Assembly (NCBI GenBank): GCA_903934875.1 | Contig: CAIZPP010000045.1 | Coordinates: 1 to 54,638 of the forward strand | DNA: 54,638 bases | Direction: 5' to 3' | Source: an uncultured Methylococcaceae bacterium | GTDB taxonomy: Bacteria; Pseudomonadota; Gammaproteobacteria; Methylococcales; Methylococcaceae | Shown here: positions 35,588-44,140 of the stretch, piece after piece | How the letters are laid out: the number at the start of each line of letters is the position of its first letter | Position numbering within the stretch: the first letter of the stretch is position 1 | Translations under genes and position numbers: made by a program | The notes under the pieces: model-generated | What the model saw: only the letters and a program-made list of their open reading frames with translations | Database searches by the model: none | What the model was told of the DNA's origin: nothing

Positions 35588-37273
35588 GAATGCAACAATG
35601 TCACCGATGGGGATATGCTGATTTTCCGCATCGCGACGCCCTTTGTATTCCAATGTACCCGCGTCCAGCCCTTTTTCACTGACGACGACACGGTGGGGGA
35701 TGCCGATCAATTCCATATCGGCAAACATCACCCCAGGGCGGGCTTTGCGGTCGTCGAACAGCACCTCGAAACCGGCGCTGCGCAATTCGGCGTAGAGTTG
35801 CTCGGCCTTTTCCATCACGCGTGGGGAGGTATGCATGTTCATAGGCAACAGGGCGACATCAAAGGGGGCTAGCGCATGGGGCCAGGTAATGCCTTTGGCA
35901 TCGTGGTTCTGTTCAATCGCAGCGGCGACCACACGGGTGATGCCGATTCCGTAACAACCCATGATCATCACTTGGGCGCGGCCCTCTTCATTGAGGACGG
36001 TGGCGTTCATCGCCTCGCTATATTTGGTCCCTAATTGGAAGATATGGCCGACCTCAATGCCACGGGCGATGCCAAGTGTGCCCTGACCATCCGGGCTGGG
36101 GTCGCCGTCCACCACATTGCGGATATCGGCCACATTTTCCGGTTTTGGCAGGTCGCGGACCCAGTTGACGCCAGTGTAGTGCTTGCCGTCTTGGTTGGCA
36201 CCACAAACGAAATTCACCAAGTTGGCGGCGCTGCGATCCACCACAATAGGTATCCCCAAACCGATGGGGCCCAAAGAACCCGGCGCACAACCGGCGGCAG
36301 TGCGGACTTCGGCCTCGCTGGCGAAGCGCAGGGGGGATGCGACACCGGCCAATTTCGCGGCTTTCACCGCATTCAACTCATGGTCGCCGCGCAGCAACAA
36401 GGCAACCACACCCTCTTCCACACCCGCTACAAACAAAGTCTTCAACACGCGGGACGGAACAACGCTTAAGAAGGCGCTGACGGCTTCAATGCTGTGTTGG
36501 CCGGGGGTGTCCACCAAGACCAACTCGGCAGGCGCTGCGATGGGCACTTCCAGCGCCAGCGCCTCGGCCTGCTCGACATTGGCGGCATACTGGCTGGCAT
36601 TGGAAAAGGCGATGGCATCCTCGCCGGAGTCCGCCAGCACATGGAACTCATGCGAGTGGCTGCCGCCTATGGCTCCTGTGTCGGCCAGCACCGGGCGGAA
36701 TTGCAGGCCCAGCCGCGTGAAAATGGCACTATAAGCCAAATACATCGCGTCGTAAGTCTGTTGCAAGGAGTCTTGGTCCAAATGGAAAGAATAAGCATCT
36801 TTCATCAAAAACTCGCGGGCGCGCATCACCCCGAAGCGCGGACGGATTTCGTCACGGAACTTGGTTTGTATCTGGTAATAATTGATCGGCAACTGCTTGT
36901 AGCTTTTGATTTCGCCCCGCGCCAAATCGGTGATGATTTCCTCGTGTGTTGGCCCTAGGCAAAATTCGCGTTCATGGCGGTCCTTCAGCCTGGCCAATTC
37001 CGGCCCGTATTTCTCCCAGCGTCCGGACTCTTGCCAAAGCTCGGCGGGCTGGACCACGGGCATGGACACTTCCAGCGCACCGGCCTTGTCCATTTCCTCG
37101 CGCACCACCCGCTCCACTTTGCGCAACACCCTAAGCCCTAAGGGCAGCCAAGTGTAGAGTCCGGCGGCAAGTTTGCGGATCAACCCCGCCCGCAGCATGA
37201 GTTGATGGCTGATGATCTCGGCATCGGCGGGGGTTTCCTTCAGGGTGTTCAGTGGGAATTGGCTGGTGCGCAT
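35555..37273 (-). CDS. proS: prolyl-tRNA synthetase
   Basis: A class II synthetase, 572 residues, bacterial-type with an internal editing (INS) domain. Motifs: [27 protein letters not shown] (motif 1), the motif-2 region with [25 protein letters not shown], and motif 3 [20 protein letters not shown]. The anticodon-binding region ends [16 protein letters not shown], whose last codons (QHSQHQKVT and the stop) are encoded by the right end of R1 copy B. So the native C-terminus has been replaced or ended early. The other core parts look intact. Confidence 0.96.
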   Translation of the reverse strand: MRTSQFPLNTLKETPADAEIISHQLMLRAGLIRKLAAGLYTWLPLGLRVLRKVERVVREEMDKAGALEVSMPVVQPAELWQESGRWEKYGPELARLKDRHEREFCLGPTHEEIITDLARGEIKSYKQLPINYYQIQTKFRDEIRPRFGVMRAREFLMKDAYSFHLDQDSLQQTYDAMYLAYSAIFTRLGLQFRPVLADTGAIGGSHSHEFHVLADSGEDAIAFSNASQYAANVEQAEALALEVPIAAPAELVLVDTPGQHSIEAVSAFLSVVPSRVLKTLFVAGVEEGVVALLLRGDHELNAVKAAKLAGVASPLRFASEAEVRTAAGCAPGSLGPIGLGIPIVVDRSAANLVNFVCGANQDGKHYTGVNWVRDLPKPENVADIRNVVDGDPSPDGQGTLGIARGIEVGHIFQLGTKYSEAMNATVLNEEGRAQVMIMGCYGIGITRVVAAAIEQNHDAKGITWPHALAPFDVALLPMNMHTSPRVMEKAEQLYAELRSAGFEVLFDDRKARPGVMFADMELIGIPHRVVVSEKGLDAGTLEYKGRRDAENQHIPIGDIVAFLQHSQHQKVT

Positions 37274-37365
37274 GGGTTCAGTATGTCCGGCAGTTGAGTA
37301 TATGCGTCTATTCTAACGGTTAGACCTCGTTACGTCAGCATTGGCGACAAAGCTTGGTATAGGGC

Positions 37366-37444
37366 GCTGCGGTAGTAAAGCAACATTGAACTCACTCTCC
37401 CTCCGGGAGAGGGTTGGGGTGAGGGCAAATCGAATGTGGCTTTT
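37366..37444 (+). repeat. R2 repeat, left part of copy 2
   Basis: 79 bp matching 11451-11529 closely, including the GCTGCGGTAGTAAAGC end and the CTCTCCCTCCGGGAGAGGG hairpin. A right-end-like piece with a similar palindrome (CCCTAGGGGAGAGGG ... GTAGCTTTACTTCCACAGCA) is at about 38617-38680, on the far side of the two pseudogenes. Confidence 0.7.
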
Positions 37445-37860
37445 CCCAGACATTGCCTAGCCTGTCATGCAAGCTCCAGGGGTTGCACCGCTTCTTACCG
37501 ATTTCGCGGGTGCCCGATTTCGGATTGGGGCATGGCATTTCCGGCCATGCCGATGAATTATAACCTTCCTCTAATTCGTAGCCTACACCGCTGTTGCCGC
37601 CGTACTAGGCGATGGCATCCAAAGCTGGGGCGTTTCTTTCGCCCAGAATCTCTATTCCGCCAGTGTACAGCGCGGTGTCGGTCCGGGCGCGGCAGGCATG
37701 TTCCCATTGGGCCTCGGTGGGCAGCACCAAAGCCACGCCCGGTATCTTGGCGTTGATGCGTTGCAGAAAGGCGCCAAGCCGCGTGTCTCCTCTTCCAATG
37801 AGCCCATCAGGAACCGCCCCGGCGGTATCCAGCGCAGGCGTTGGGTGATTTTTGCTTGCC
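37445..37860 (-). pseudogene. FGE/sulfatase-modifying-factor-like gene remnant
   Basis: Pieces of a formylglycine-generating-enzyme (FGE)-type domain appear in two frames: a start LRWIPPGRFLMGSLEEETR (about 37790-37850), then GVALVLPTEAQWEHACRART, LYTGGIEILGERNAPALD, a TAG in place of a Trp codon, then YGGNSGVGYELEEGYNSS and HDRLGNVWEK, which is cut by the R2 repeat at 37444. The 5' side joins an IS4 transposase remnant. The C-terminal catalytic/ligand segment is missing. A fossil of a second FGE gene in addition to the one at 51400. Confidence 0.75.
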
Positions 37861-38520
37861 CTTGGACACAAAACTGGAAAGCGGCCTGCAGTGGAACCAG
37901 CCTTCCGGGCGAAACAAGCCTTGCCCGTTGACGCGCAGGAACGGATGCCACCCCAGTGCGACGATGGTTTCAAACAGCCACTTCGCATACAGACCCCGAT
38001 CCGCCAGCACAATCACCGTTCAACCAGCGGGCAAAAAGCCCTTGATCTGTTTCAGCAACGCCGGCCACTCCGGCTTCCAAGCATGTTTCTCGCCGGCCTT
38101 CAGGATTTTCCATGCGACAGGCACGGCACAGCCACGATAAACGATGCTGACGACCAAGGCGACAAAAAGGCCACCCAGACTCGTCGCATCAATCGCAATG
38201 GCCAGTTGTGTCCCCACCCAGCCATCCAGTACCCATGCCAGCCAAGGTGCCCAGCAAAGGGTGACATCCAGTTCGGCACGTTGAACCCCGGCCTTCGCAT
38301 CGGCTTCCCGATAGGTGTCGCGCAGCCTCTCGCACATCGAATTGAAGGGCTGACCGAGCAAAGGTGCCAGCAGACCGGCCACGGCGGTCAGGCTGCACGA
38401 GCGGGAGAGGATCATACCGAAGCTCCACAACGCCAAGCCCATCGCTTGCGGCTTGCTGAGTGGCGGAAAATGCGTGACAACCGTGTCGATCCATTGGTAA
38501 AGTTGGAGTTGGCGAGACAT
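37861..38520 (-). mobile_element. IS4-family transposase remnant
   Basis: From ATG 38520 (MSRQLQLYQWIDTVVTHF), the frame has the IS4-type DDE region AIAIDATSLGGLF and VYRGCAVPVAWKILKAG. A TGA at about 38019 interrupts where a Trp is expected, after which the sequence resumes as TVIVLADRGLYAKWLFETI (second acidic residue region), reaches PLSSFVSKGK and merges into the FGE remnant. Terminal inverted repeats were not identified. The element is inactive. It sits inside the interval bounded by R2-like pieces. Confidence 0.75.
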
Positions 38521-38715
38521 GGCGGTATCTCCGGTAGAAAGAGGTTGCTAACACCCATTACTCTACCGCAAAGCACTGTCTCGCCGAACATTTTTTAAAA
38601 ACCTACCCTTGTAAGCCTTTCCCTAGGGGAGAGGGTCGGGGGTGAAGGGAAATCGAAAGTAGCTTTACTTCCACAGCAACCTACAACAAGCCCAGTCTAC
38701 ATACTAGGAGAAAAG

Positions 38716-39111
38716 ATGAACAAATTTGCCGCCTTATTCTTGGCCACTGTTTTCATTGGGTTAGCGCTTAACTCGAGCTTTTCTTGGGCCTACGGGAGTG
38801 GCGGCGGAAGTGCCGCCAGTTGCGCAGAAGCCAAGTTCTATGATGAATCACCTGCCAGAAACTCAGTGCTTGTATCAGTTAGCGAAATTGGCATCGTCGC
38901 ATCGGATAATACCGAAATTTCGACGCTTGAATTCAATGTCAATGGAAACCCAATGAAGCCGGAGGTGAGCCAACGCCGTTCTGGAGAGTGGGATTTGAAG
39001 GTCAAACTAGCCGAACCCATCACTCAGGCCGGGAAAGTTCGCATCACGCTGGCCGCAAAATCCAAAGAAGGGTGTTCGGCGTTTTTCCCCTATTTCTTGG
39101 TGATTAGGTGA
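38716..39111 (+). CDS. periplasmic hypothetical protein
   Basis: 131 residues with a clear signal peptide (FAALFLATVFIGLALNSSFSWA, cleavage likely before YGSGGG, about residue 25). ATG 38716 has AGGAG 5 bases upstream. The mature domain (SPARNSVLVSVSEIGIVASDNTEI, EVSQRRSGEWDLKVKLAEPI, RITLAAKSKEGCSAFFPYFLVI) looks like an all-beta Ig-like or CopC-like fold, but metal ligands of CopC are not evident. Two cysteines may form a disulfide. The stop TGA lies inside an R3 repeat. Family not identified. Confidence 0.75.
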   Translation: MNKFAALFLATVFIGLALNSSFSWAYGSGGGSAASCAEAKFYDESPARNSVLVSVSEIGIVASDNTEISTLEFNVNGNPMKPEVSQRRSGEWDLKVKLAEPITQAGKVRITLAAKSKEGCSAFFPYFLVIR

Positions 39112-39180
39112 TTTCCAATCATGAATCCACCAAAACAGAAATGAATTGTCCATGAAAATAATGAACAATTCCTCCGCAAA
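39107..39180. repeat. R3 repeat, copy b (74 bp)
   Basis: The inverse of 12975-13048. It begins at GGTGATTTCC, whose TGA ends the preceding gene. The hairpin GAATTGT/ACAATTC is conserved. From 39181 to 39469 only a GGCTTGGCGTTCC/GGAGCGCCAAGC-type hairpin and no gene are seen. Confidence 0.75.
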
Positions 39181-39469
39181 TGGCCACGCCAAGCTGGGGC
39201 TTGGCGTTCCGTCTGGGAGCGCCAAGCAGATTCTCATTGATGTATTTCAAGCTGGAACGGCCCTCGTCGCGCTGGGCCGATGTTGCAAATATGGCAGGCA
39301 GGCGGTGAGGATGTAGTTAGGGGCCGTGGCAATCTCCCCTTCTTCGCATTGTTGACCCCTGCCTGGGGTACGAAAATCCCAGCTATCGAATCTTTCCACA
39401 TTTCAGCCAATCCGATCTGTTTCGTAAGTTTTCTCAAAGTAGATAGATTTTGGAAAATGATATGCTGTA

Positions 39470-39994
39470 TCAATGCAGCCCGCCGACCACCGTCATGGCA
39501 TCGTCTTTTTCTGGCAACAAACCGACAAATCTTCCTTGCGCTTCGGAAAACAATCGGTACTTCGGTTCGCCGAAGGTGCGGCGTTTTTTAGACACCCCCA
39601 TAGGCTTGATAGGCATCTGCGCAAGCCACAACCCGTGGCGGGTCTCGACAGAAATGGTGACGATATCGACTCGATAAGGCGAGGCGGCAATCGAACCGTA
39701 CCGTTCCAATATGGCTTGGTAGTTCCGCGCCTTGTCTTCCGGCAATGACCATGCCTCCATGATGACGGCGACAAAATCGGCGTCCAAGTCCTTGGCGGCT
39801 TGCCGGATACCCATTGAGGAACCGTCTTTGGCCTCGCTTGAAGACGTGTCGAATAGCACTGGCACGGTGATGCCTGTGGTGAAATTGCCCACGAACGCGA
39901 CAGGATGCAGCGATTGCCCTTCTTCCATAAACTTTCTGGCTGTGGCTATCAATGGGTCCAAAGTGTCTAGGTAGGCTTGCGGAATGGTGCTCAC
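39470..39994 (-). CDS. hypothetical protein downstream of rlmI
   Basis: 174 residues from GTG 39994, one base before the rlmI stop (GAGAG about 9 bases upstream). No signal peptide, no transmembrane span. Helical N-terminal part (AYLDTLDPLIATARKFMEEG), then a mixed alpha/beta region, VAFVGNFTTGITVPVLFDT and DADFVAVIMEAWSLPED, YRVDIVTISVETRHGLWLAQ. The close spacing suggests co-transcription with rlmI. I do not recognise the family. Confidence 0.75.
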   Translation of the reverse strand: MSTIPQAYLDTLDPLIATARKFMEEGQSLHPVAFVGNFTTGITVPVLFDTSSSEAKDGSSMGIRQAAKDLDADFVAVIMEAWSLPEDKARNYQAILERYGSIAASPYRVDIVTISVETRHGLWLAQMPIKPMGVSKKRRTFGEPKYRLFSEAQGRFVGLLPEKDDAMTVVGGLH

Positions 39995-39995
39995 G

Positions 39996-41186
39996 TTATA
40001 AACTCTCCGTTACGCTACAAAAGAAGGCTTTCAAATAATCGGTTTCGGGGATTGCCGGGTGTATGGGGTGGTCGGGGCCTTGGCCACCTTGGGCAATGAA
40101 CACCAGATGGCGGTCGCCGTGGCGGGCGGCGGCACGGAGGATGTCGTGCAGCACTTCCCGGTGCAGGTGGTGGGAGCAGGAGGCCGAAACTAAAATGCCA
40201 CCCGCTGTGAGCAGTTGCAGCGCACCTTGGTTCAAGCGGCGGTAGGCCTCAAGGCCGGCTTTGACATCCTTCTTGCGCTTGATTAGGGCAGGCGGGTCGA
40301 GGATGATCAGCCCGTATTTGCGCCTTTCCTCACGGGCCAGCTTCAGAAACTCAAAGGCATCGCCGCGTTCGTAACTGACCTTGTCCGCCACCCCGTTCAA
40401 TTGCGCATTTTCACGCGCCAAGGCAATCGCCGCCTCCGAGCCATCCACGCAATCGACCGTTTCCGCCCCCGCCGCCGCCGCTTGTATGCCCCAGCCTCCG
40501 GCATAGGAGAACAAGTCTAGCACTGCCTGGCCTTGCGCCAAGTTGGCGGCAACCGCCCGATTTCTGCGATGGTCGAAGAACCAACCGGTTTTCTGCCCGC
40601 CCATCACATCAATGCGAAATCTCACCCCGTTTTCCTCGATCTCCACCGGCCCGCTCAATGCGCCGCTGGCTAGCTTGGTGTATTCCTCCAAGCCTTCCAA
40701 TTGGCGCAAACTGGAGGTGTTTTTCAATACGATGGCGCGGGGTGACAGGCATTTTTCCAATGCCGCAACAATGACCGGTTGCAGATTCTCCATGCCTACG
40801 GTATTGGTCTGCACCGACAACACATCGCCAAAACGGTCCACCACCAGGCCCGGCAAGCCATCGCTTTCGCCGTGGATGAGCCGGTAGTATGGTTGCCCGA
40901 ACAGCCTTTGGCGCAAGGCCAGCGCTGTCTCCACGCGGTGCTGGAAGAATTTTTCATTGATGCGCACACGCGGGTCACGGCTTAACAGACGGGCGCATAT
41001 CAGCGTGTCCGGGTTGACATAGGCCACACCCAAGGCTTGGCCCTTGGCATCCTCTACCAAGGCCAGTTCGCCGCGTTGGAAGCCCTTGATTGGTGTCTGT
41101 CCGCTGTCCACCTCGTTGCTGAATATCCATAGATGTCCTGCACGCAGGCGTTTTTCCTCGTTTTTTGCCAAGCGGAGTGGGTTCAT
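39996..41186 (-). CDS. rlmI: 23S rRNA m5C1962 methyltransferase
   Basis: 396 residues, the same length as E. coli RlmI. The N-terminal PUA domain (RLRAGHLWIFSNEVD region) binds RNA. The C-terminal SAM-binding domain has VLDLFSYAGGWGIQAAAAGA (motif I), IILDPPALIK (motif IV) and SASCSHHLHRE with the catalytic cysteine. It methylates C1962 of 23S rRNA. A clean, complete gene. Confidence 0.94.
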   Translation of the reverse strand: MNPLRLAKNEEKRLRAGHLWIFSNEVDSGQTPIKGFQRGELALVEDAKGQALGVAYVNPDTLICARLLSRDPRVRINEKFFQHRVETALALRQRLFGQPYYRLIHGESDGLPGLVVDRFGDVLSVQTNTVGMENLQPVIVAALEKCLSPRAIVLKNTSSLRQLEGLEEYTKLASGALSGPVEIEENGVRFRIDVMGGQKTGWFFDHRRNRAVAANLAQGQAVLDLFSYAGGWGIQAAAAGAETVDCVDGSEAAIALARENAQLNGVADKVSYERGDAFEFLKLAREERRKYGLIILDPPALIKRKKDVKAGLEAYRRLNQGALQLLTAGGILVSASCSHHLHREVLHDILRAAARHGDRHLVFIAQGGQGPDHPIHPAIPETDYLKAFFCSVTESL

Positions 41187-41305
41187 GTTGAGTGTAAGTA
41201 CCTTGAGTTTAAGAGGTTAAATGGCGGTGCCCGCAGGCCACAGGCAGGGTAGGGGTTCATAAGTATTGTAACGACAAGTAAATAAGGCTTAACCGTTCGC
41301 CCTGA

Positions 41306-41380
41306 GTCCTGAGCTTGTCGAAGGGTCGAAGGATGGACGATTAAGCCGTTCATGGTTCGACCCTTCGACAAGCTCAGGAC
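41306..41380. repeat. 25-bp perfect inverted repeat (TTCGACAAGCTCAGGAC type)
   Basis: The arms at 41306-41330 and 41356-41380 are perfectly complementary, with a 25-base loop. This family is a common intergenic element in many bacterial genomes. No gene between 41187 and 41437. Confidence 0.75.
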
Positions 41381-41437
41381 TCACCACCAACGGCTTAACG
41401 TCCTGCCAGCCAAAAAGTTAAAAAATATACTGATCGC

Positions 41438-42334
41438 CTACCAATTGCATTTTTCAAGGCCGCTGGCAATATCCGGATAGCGCAACACCAAGCCTAACTC
41501 TTCCCGCAGTCGGCGGTTGTCCAAACGTTTGGATTCCTCAAGAAAAGACAAAATGCCAGGCCCCAGGGTTGTTCTGGCTTCTTCCATGGAAATGGCCGGT
41601 GGACGGGGCAGACCGAGAAAATCGGCAACGTGGTTGAAATAATCGGTCATTGTGGTCGGGTTGCCGTCACTGGCGTTGTAAATCCCTCCCGCACCGTTAC
41701 TCCGCGCAGCCAGAAAACACGCATTCGCGAGATCGTCGGCATGGATGCGGTTGCTCCACGGCGAATCCTCCACCCGCACCACGGGAACGCCACGCCGGAT
41801 GCGTTCCACGGGCAAGCGTCCGGGTCCGTAGATGCCGGGTACACGCAAAACCACGCTGTCCACCCCGCTAGCCGGGCACCATGCAAGTAGCCGGCTTTCC
41901 GCCGCCGCCCGCCGCCGCCCGCGGTCCGAACGGGGGTTCCGCGGCCAGGTTTCGTCCACCCAGGCCCCGTTGCAATCGCCGTAGACACCGCTGGTGCTGA
42001 TATAGACCACCCGGCGCGGCAAGGCTTGTTGGTCCAAGGCGGCAAGAAAAGCCGCCAGCCTAGTATCATCAAAGCCCTCCGGCGGAGGTGGGGCGAAATA
42101 ATACACTACCGACCCTTCGACGGGCAGATTGCGCAGTGTTTTCGGTTGATCCAAATCCCCTAGTACGATCTTGATGCCGCGTTGAGCAAGAGTTTGGCTG
42201 GATGCTTCTGAACGGGCCAAGGCCGCAACAGAACGCCCCGCCGATTGTTCCAATGCCGCCACCCTTAGACCGATATCGCCACAACCCACGATAAATAGGG
42301 AGGCTTCGGTTTCACTACCGGTATTTTCAAGCAT
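41438..42334 (-). CDS. SDR-family NAD(P)-dependent epimerase/dehydratase-like (YeeZ-like)
   Basis: 298 residues, extended short-chain dehydrogenase. The NAD(P) site is FIVGCGDIGLRVAALEQSAG (7-26). The catalytic YxxxK is weak: YISTSGVYGDCNG is present, but the lysine is absent. Downstream RVPGIYGPGRLP is typical of YeeZ/epimerase-like proteins. Fourth gene of the mtdB-mtdB-metF run (12 bp from metF). Substrate unknown. Confidence 0.82.
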   Translation of the reverse strand: MLENTGSETEASLFIVGCGDIGLRVAALEQSAGRSVAALARSEASSQTLAQRGIKIVLGDLDQPKTLRNLPVEGSVVYYFAPPPPEGFDDTRLAAFLAALDQQALPRRVVYISTSGVYGDCNGAWVDETWPRNPRSDRGRRRAAAESRLLAWCPASGVDSVVLRVPGIYGPGRLPVERIRRGVPVVRVEDSPWSNRIHADDLANACFLAARSNGAGGIYNASDGNPTTMTDYFNHVADFLGLPRPPAISMEEARTTLGPGILSFLEESKRLDNRRLREELGLVLRYPDIASGLEKCNW

Positions 42335-42346
42335 GGGAATACCGAA

Positions 42347-43207
42347 TCAATCGGCTCGGCTTAACCCCAAGTTTTCCCAAATCGCCAAACAAGCCTCGGA
42401 CTGGTTTAGCGTGTAGAAATGCAGGCCGGGCGCACCTTGTTCCAACAATCGTTGGCAAAGGATGGTGACCACTTCCACGCCGAAGGCACGGATGGAGGCG
42501 CGGTCATCGCCGAAAGCCTCTAGCCGTTTCCTTATCCAGCGCGGAATTTCAGCTCCGCAGGACTCAGAAAAGCGAGATAACTGCGTGTAATTAGTAATCG
42601 GCATGATGCCTGGCACGATGGGCAAGTCGATGCCTAGTTTTTCACAATCGCCAACAAAGCGGAAATAGGCACCAGGATTGTAGAAATACTGGGTGATGGC
42701 GGTGTTTGCCCCGGCTTCGACTTTGCGTTTGAAGTTGCGCAGGTCGGTGTCGAAATTGGCGGCTTGAGGATGCATTTCAGGGTAGGCCGCCACCTCAATG
42801 TGGAAATGACCGCCCGTTTCGGCGCGTATGAACTCTACTAGTTCGTTGGCGTGGCGGAATTCCCCGGCGGACATCATCCCCGAGGGCATGTCGCCGCGCA
42901 AAGCCACAATGTGGCGTATGCCTTTGGCTAGGTATGCATCCAATACCTCTCGGACATTCTCCCTAGTCGAAGCGATGCAAGAAATATGCGGGGCCGCTTC
43001 AATGCCGGTATTTTCCTGGATTTCAACAACCGTTTCAAAGGTCTTCTCACGGGTGGAACCGCCCGCGCCGAAGGTCACGGAACAGAAGCTGGGATTCAAT
43101 TTCGCCAGTTTTTCCACCGTGTCACGCAAATTCGCCGCAGCTTGTTCGTTTTTAGGAGGAAAAAATTCAAAGCTGAAATTGCGTGGGTAATTTTTCTGTG
43201 AATCCAT
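42347..43207 (-). CDS. metF: methylenetetrahydrofolate reductase
   Basis: 286 residues. FAD-dependent reduction of methylene-H4F to methyl-H4F for methionine synthesis. Motifs: SFEFFPPKNEQAAANL, FCSVTFGAGGSTREKT, PHISCIASTRENV, HIVALRGDMPSGM (FAD region), FKRKVEAGANTAITQYFYNP and PIVPGIMPITNYTQL. It is located directly downstream of the mtdB pair (9 bp), which links it to one-carbon metabolism. Confidence 0.95.
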   Translation of the reverse strand: MDSQKNYPRNFSFEFFPPKNEQAAANLRDTVEKLAKLNPSFCSVTFGAGGSTREKTFETVVEIQENTGIEAAPHISCIASTRENVREVLDAYLAKGIRHIVALRGDMPSGMMSAGEFRHANELVEFIRAETGGHFHIEVAAYPEMHPQAANFDTDLRNFKRKVEAGANTAITQYFYNPGAYFRFVGDCEKLGIDLPIVPGIMPITNYTQLSRFSESCGAEIPRWIRKRLEAFGDDRASIRAFGVEVVTILCQRLLEQGAPGLHFYTLNQSEACLAIWENLGLSRAD

Positions 43208-43216
43208 GTATATACC

Positions 43217-44122
43217 TCAGACTAGTTCACGCGCATTTTGGAAGGCATCGCGGAAATCCAGATAGACAGGCTGTTCGGTTTCCAGCATCAATCCTAACAG
43301 CCGGTTTTGCAATCGGTATTTCACATTGCCCACAGCGAGTGCGCCTATGCCCACTGCGTTTGGACTGTTGGCGGCAAATTTCAACGGCACACCATTGTCC
43401 AAGCGCTTGATGCCCTCAACTCCCAGTGGTGGAACGGCATTGACATCGCCGACTACCTTCAATTGCAGGCCGTCGGCCAACACATCCGCGTTCAGAACCT
43501 CCACGCCCGCTTTGGCGGTGCAAAAGACTAGGTCGGCATGGGAGATCAAGCGCGCCTTGTCGGCATCGGAACTGGCATGGGTACCGTGCAGGGTGCTGCC
43601 GCAAAGTCGGTTGTATTCATCGACCTTCTGTAGCGCCACATCAATGCTCAGGTGGTCTACTATGGTAGTGTGGGCACCCGCTAACGAGGCAATCACACCG
43701 GTGGCCAAGCCGACCGGGCCAGTCCCGCCGAAAACCACGGCGCGCCGGTCTTTCAATTCCAGCCCATGCTTTTCCCGCAATTGCTTTTCCACGCTAGCCA
43801 CCAAGGCTGCCGCCGTGGTGAAAGCTCCGGAAGGGTCGGCAAACACAGAAACCACGAAGGGAGGAACCATTGCGTTCTTTGCGGCGGCCAGCATGTCCAT
43901 AGCCAATCGGATGTCCCGTCCGCCAATGAATATGCCGGTACGTTTCACTCCGGTAGGCCCGCGCGAGAAGATCGCATCCTGCACCAAACCGTTGACCTCT
44001 TCCAACTTGACGTTGCTGTAGGGTAGCAACACATCGAAGCCCGCATCTGCCGCCATATTCAAGTCGAATGGACTGTTATGGGGCATCGGGTCGAACATGT
44101 GGATGATGGATCGTATTACCAT
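43217..44122 (-). CDS. NAD(P)-dependent methylene-tetrahydromethanopterin dehydrogenase, paralogue 2
   Basis: 301 residues of the MtdB family. Substrate and nucleotide regions are recognisable: IIHMFDPMPHNSPFDLNMAADAGF, DAIFSRGPTGVKRTGIFIGGRD, FADPSGAFTTAAALVA, VVFGGTGPVGLATGVIA (Rossmann GxGxxG-like) and VVGDVNAVPPLG. MtdB oxidises methylene-H4MPT to methenyl-H4MPT with NAD or NADP in methylotrophs. It is divergent from paralogue 1 (by eye roughly half identical), with changes in the dinucleotide loop, so coenzyme or pterin preference may differ. 18 bp after paralogue 1. Confidence 0.85.
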   Translation of the reverse strand: MVIRSIIHMFDPMPHNSPFDLNMAADAGFDVLLPYSNVKLEEVNGLVQDAIFSRGPTGVKRTGIFIGGRDIRLAMDMLAAAKNAMVPPFVVSVFADPSGAFTTAAALVASVEKQLREKHGLELKDRRAVVFGGTGPVGLATGVIASLAGAHTTIVDHLSIDVALQKVDEYNRLCGSTLHGTHASSDADKARLISHADLVFCTAKAGVEVLNADVLADGLQLKVVGDVNAVPPLGVEGIKRLDNGVPLKFAANSPNAVGIGALAVGNVKYRLQNRLLGLMLETEQPVYLDFRDAFQNARELV

Positions 44123-44140
44123 GAGTTTGAATTCCCGTAC

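Noticed and set aside
37366-38680. Intact insertion sequence
   Set aside because: The transposase has an internal stop and runs into an FGE remnant; R2 pieces on both sides are repeats, not proven IS ends.
39234-39473. 79-residue minus-strand ORF
   Set aside because: No motif, no good start signal, overlaps hairpin repeats; not supported as a gene.
41306-41380. Riboswitch or regulatory RNA
   Set aside because: It is a perfect palindrome of a common intergenic repeat type, with no downstream gene on the plus strand.
43326-44021. 231-residue plus-strand frame across the mtdB-like gene
   Set aside because: A shadow of a conserved enzyme, serine- and proline-rich with no domain.
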